This document shows positions 18,430 to 18,486 of a stretch of DNA of 18,486 nt, one piece after another. Location of the stretch: NCBI GenBank assembly GCA_003024985.2, contig PXIH01S0001103.1, one strand, 5' to 3'. Below the pieces are notes generated by a model. The model saw nothing but the letters and a program-made list of their open reading frames with translations, was not told where the DNA came from and made no database searches. The stretch's first letter is position 1, and each line of letters opens with the position of its first letter. Source of the DNA: Euperipatoides rowelli (taxonomy: Eukaryota > Onychophora > Udeonychophora > Euonychophora > Peripatopsidae). The translations under genes were made by a program, and so were the position numbers.

Positions 18430-18486
18430 CAGGGTTGGCAAAAAAAAAAAATTACAAAAACATTTTTTTGGTTTAAACCATTTTTT
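18430..18486 (+). mobile_element. Possible hAT-type terminus cut by the window edge
   Basis: CAGGGTTGGCAAAAA followed by a palindromic GGTTTAAACC resembles the start of hAT-type elements with CAGGGTTGGC termini. It directly follows a short TACAGTATA tract (about 18395-18420). Only the first 57 bases are visible, so the other end and the target duplication cannot be checked. Confidence 0.4.

Larger units (their letters stand above)
16672..18486 (-). other. Partial last intron of the PANK gene
   Basis: This stretch lies upstream of the terminal exon on the minus strand and continues past the window edge. I looked in it for the penultimate PANK exon (sequences encoding VGNFLR-like or YAMDYWSKG-like stretches) and for a conserved donor, and found none. 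It also contains no sequence matching the miR-103/107 family, which sits in PANK introns of vertebrates. It holds homopolymer runs, a GC-richer inverted-repeat patch at 18036-18152, a short TACAGTATA tract near 18395-18420 and a hAT-type terminus at 18430. Intron identity is inferred from the exon alone. Confidence 0.65.

Noticed and set aside
16652-18486. miR-103/107-type microRNA in the PANK intron
   Set aside because: Looked for because vertebrate PANK introns host it, but no matching sequence on either strand.

Overview
The window is AT-rich animal nuclear DNA, probably from an invertebrate. It has long homopolymer runs, irregular TACAGTATA-type arrays, several decayed DNA transposons, a probable non-LTR retrotransposon scrap and no long open reading frame. 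Four isolated spots contain N. Nothing looks bacterial, viral or plasmid-derived, and I cannot name the phylum from the sequence.

Only one host gene part is recognisable. A short terminal coding exon lies on the minus strand at 16586-16651, behind a strong splice acceptor. It encodes GYFGAVGCLLELMKTG plus five more residues and a stop, which matches the extreme C-terminus of animal pantothenate kinases (PANK, first step of coenzyme A synthesis). The rest of the gene must lie beyond the right edge, so 16652-18486 reads as its last intron. Everything left of 16586 is 3' UTR and then downstream DNA.

Immediately downstream is a 1138-bp pogo/Tigger-like element (15156-16293) with TA flanks. It holds a 66-codon reading frame, interrupted by one stop, that resembles the N-terminal CENP-B/Tigger DNA-binding region. 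It is inserted in a TACAGTATA array. The first canonical poly(A) signal available to the PANK gene lies inside it.

Further left are a probable endonuclease scrap of a non-LTR element (14397-14863), a long perfect-looking fold-back (14045-14124), a large TACAGTATA array (12868-13425), a 153-bp hAT-type MITE candidate (9679-9831), a small coding-like fragment with a fresh 22-bp tandem duplication (8109-8221), a 1757-bp hAT-like element with recognisable 8-bp target duplications (3373-5129), a second large array (1560-2000) and a 111-bp hairpin whose changes mostly preserve pairing (848-958). The right edge cuts into what looks like another hAT-type terminus (18430-18486).

Most other short open frames are chance openings in AT-rich DNA. 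The best candidates for something new are the 848-958 hairpin, the transposon-supplied 3' end of the PANK gene, and three short coding-like islands that I could not assign (3024-3092, 8109-8210, 9522-9596).
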